Origin: Sneathiella marina
Lineage (GTDB): Bacteria > Pseudomonadota > Alphaproteobacteria > Sneathiellales > Sneathiellaceae
NCBI RefSeq assembly: GCF_023746535.1
Contig: NZ_CP098747.1
Coordinates: forward strand, 186,001 to 250,000
Length of the DNA stretch: 64,000 bases
Direction: 5' to 3'
Below, piece after piece: positions 62,266 to 64,000 of this stretch. Both the position numbers and the translations under genes were made by a program. The number at the start of each line of letters is the position of its first letter. Positions within the stretch are counted from its first letter, which is position 1. The notes beneath the pieces were generated by a model. That model was not told where the DNA came from, ran no database searches, and worked only from the letters and a program-made list of their open reading frames with translations.

Positions 62266-63645
62266 ATGATGACCAATATTGAAGAATTATCATGGCGAAG
62301 CGCGGCGGATATTGGGCGCGCACTTTCCAATCGCGAGGCTCGATCTGTTGAACTTACGGAATATCTATTGTCCAAAATTCAGGAAAACCTCCATTCGAAC
62401 GTGTTTCTGAACGTTACGAGAGACCGGGCCCTTGTTGAAGCACGAGCTGCGGACGATCGACTTGCAAACGGTGCAGCGATTTCAAAACTGGACGGTGTTC
62501 CTATTTCCTGGAAGGACTTATTTGATCTTGAGGGAGAAAGTACGACAGCCGGGTCAAAGTTCTATAGAAATGCAGCGCCGGCCACCGAGGATGCGGCGCT
62601 GGTCAAAAAGGCGGCGGCGGCCGGTATGGTCACTCTAGGAAAAGTAAATTTAACAGAATTTGCCTATTCTGGTCTTGGTTTAAACCCCCATTTCGGCACT
62701 CCAGCTAATCCGAATGATGCAAAGGCATCCAGAGCACCAGGCGGCTCTTCTTCTGGCAGCGGCGTGTCCGTCGCCTGTGGCTATTCACCTTGCAGTATTG
62801 GGACAGACACGGGCGGATCCGTCCGAATACCTTCTGCTTTTAACGGTTTAGTGGGATTTAAATCAAGCGAAGGCCGCTATGACAAATCGGGTCTATTTGC
62901 CTTGTCCCCGACACTCGATACAGTAGGGCCGCTAGCAAGGTCTGTTGAAGATTGCCAACTGATTGACGCGCTATTTACCGGGGCCGGCCATAGCTCAAAA
63001 CATGCCGCACCTGTTGCTCGGTCTTTGAAGCACACGACATTATTTGTTCCGGAATCTGTCGTTTTGGATGATTTGGATATTGCTGTCGCCGAAAATTTTG
63101 AAACCTCGTTGAGGCACCTTGAAACTGCAGGGGCGAAAATATATCGAAGGAAGCTGAGAATTTTTGACGAGGCGGTACATTTGGCAGAGGAACATGGCAC
63201 CATTACTGCAGCCGAGGCCTATTTTCAACATAAAGAATTGATGGAATCAACGGATATTAAACATGTAGATCGCCGTGTTGTTGCCCGTATATTAAAAGGC
63301 CGTGGTATGACGGCAAATGATTTCATTGCGCTGCGGCAATCTCGAGTGTCGCTGGCAAACAATTTAAGTGAAAAACTAGATGGAGCTATATTGGTAATGC
63401 CGACAACACCGATTACAGCGCCAGAAATTGCACCTCTCGACGCGGATGATGGATACTTCAATTATACTAATTTGAAGACTTTGAGAAACACAATGCTGGG
63501 TAATTTCTTGAACCTTTGCGGACTTGCACTCCCCAACGGAACCGATAAAAATAACCTCCCGACCAGCATCTTGTTCAGTGCCCCTGCCGGATCGGATGAA
63601 TTGCTGTTGGAATGCGGCCCGTCCTTTGAAAATGCGGTATGTTGA
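62266..63645 (+). CDS. Amidase-signature family hydrolase
   Basis: A 459-aa amidase. The catalytic set is VPISWKDLFDLEG (Lys), APGGSSSGSGVSVACG (cis-Ser) and SIGTDTGGSVRIPSAFNG (Ser nucleophile). Length is normal. Closest in the window to the amidase at 11767. The start abuts the CobW stop, with two ATGs in a row. As the last gene of the ABC/SDR/deacetylase operon it may release ammonia from a linear amide made by the ring-opening step. Confidence 0.92.
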   Translation: MMTNIEELSWRSAADIGRALSNREARSVELTEYLLSKIQENLHSNVFLNVTRDRALVEARAADDRLANGAAISKLDGVPISWKDLFDLEGESTTAGSKFYRNAAPATEDAALVKKAAAAGMVTLGKVNLTEFAYSGLGLNPHFGTPANPNDAKASRAPGGSSSGSGVSVACGYSPCSIGTDTGGSVRIPSAFNGLVGFKSSEGRYDKSGLFALSPTLDTVGPLARSVEDCQLIDALFTGAGHSSKHAAPVARSLKHTTLFVPESVVLDDLDIAVAENFETSLRHLETAGAKIYRRKLRIFDEAVHLAEEHGTITAAEAYFQHKELMESTDIKHVDRRVVARILKGRGMTANDFIALRQSRVSLANNLSEKLDGAILVMPTTPITAPEIAPLDADDGYFNYTNLKTLRNTMLGNFLNLCGLALPNGTDKNNLPTSILFSAPAGSDELLLECGPSFENAVC

Positions 63646-63673
63646 TTTTTAAGCGTTTGAAATGGATTTGAGA

Positions 63674-64000
63674 TCAAATGCCTGGAGAATGACCGGGAGG
63701 CGAATTGCGCTTGTTCGCAATCCATTCATCGAGTGACCAATGGTCCCGATGGCGCAAAAGCCATAATGCGGCGAAGCCGGCGAGGGCGGCTAACGCTATT
63801 GAGCTGTTCCGATTAACTGGAAAATTATCCTCAATAACAAAGGGCGCTATGAGACTTTGGTAGATAACGGCGACGGTAACCAGATGCATAAGAAACAAGA
63901 GGCCGTATGACCAAAACCGCCACAGGCCCAAAGCTGCAAATATACAAACCACAATTTGAGCGCTTCCCATGAAATAAGGAAGGTTGGCCCCTATGTCGAT
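63674..64000 (-). CDS. Small multi-helix membrane protein, N-terminus beyond the window
   Basis: The reverse strand is open from a stop at 63674 to the window edge (109 codons). Three membrane segments can be seen: VVCIFAALGLWRFWSYGLLF, LVTVAVIYQSLIAPFV and SSIALAALAGFAALWLL, with a polar tail HRDHWSLDEWIANKRNSPPG. The Met at 63970 is unlikely to be the real start, because the residues before it (NLPYF) continue the helix. I do not recognise the family with confidence; the shape recalls DoxX-like proteins. Confidence 0.6.
   Translation of the reverse strand: MDIGANLPYFMGSAQIVVCIFAALGLWRFWSYGLLFLMHLVTVAVIYQSLIAPFVIEDNFPVNRNSSIALAALAGFAALWLLRHRDHWSLDEWIANKRNSPPGHSPGI

Noticed and set aside
17494-63645. 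CRISPR arrays or prophage genes in the accessory region
   Set aside because: No regular spaced repeats, no cas, capsid, terminase or integrase sequences were seen.

Overview
The window reads as a chromosomal segment of an alphaproteobacterium of moderate GC. The evidence is a GlnK/AmtB pair with sigma-54-type promoters, an FtsK-LolA-XthA block, a COQ6/UbiH hydroxylase, and a TRAP/ABC-rich catabolic gene set. All family calls are from reading the sequence and general knowledge of the families; no search was run, and genus-level placement is not supported.

Region 1 (1-17.5 kb) is mostly core. It holds a truncated membrane adenylate cyclase and an AT-rich patch with an orphan membrane protein that may start at ATT. 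These are followed by xthA, a hypothetical gene, lolA, ftsK, an aminotransferase, two ammonium transporters with glnK, an amidase, a ubiH-type hydroxylase, a DUF971/Trm112/LON/thioredoxin-TPR cluster, a YbaK-type deacylase and a tRNA-Gly(GCC).

Region 2 (17.5-30 kb) lies to the right of the tRNA and is accessory. It has an FCD-GntR regulator with matching palindromes at its own promoter and in front of an enolase-superfamily enzyme. A GMC oxidoreductase with its small partner and a complete TRAP transporter follow, which together look like one carbohydrate-acid uptake and oxidation module. A perfect parS-like site lies just after its terminator. Then come a LysR/iron-alcohol-dehydrogenase pair, an amidase and another LysR gene.

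Region 3 (30-40.5 kb) is a patchwork: a PhyH-type dioxygenase, an AlkX/YcaQ-type DNA glycosylase, an orphan class II lanthipeptide synthetase (LanM) whose cyclase domain has lost all three zinc ligands, an OxyR-like LysR, a short-chain dehydrogenase, an acyl-CoA dehydrogenase and a LysR.

Region 4 (40.8-50.4 kb) is one long operon: a TorT/RbsB-like binding protein, ATPase and permease; PxpA; a stand-alone biotin carrier and biotin carboxylase; PxpB and PxpC; and then a GabT-type aminotransferase. Biotin carboxylase + carrier + KipI/KipA-type subunits equal the parts of a urea carboxylase, so this looks like a split, biotin-dependent system for opening a lactam or similar amide, with the amino-acid product passed to the transaminase.

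Region 5 (50.6-63.6 kb) is a polyamine/opine-like ABC system with two binding proteins, two ATPases and one permease pair. One binding protein has no leader and one ATPase lacks the H-loop histidine. With it are two SDR enzymes, a CE4/PuuE-like deacetylase, a small CxxC protein, a CobW GTPase and an amidase, controlled by a GntR protein with two winged-helix domains. The window ends in a partial small membrane protein.
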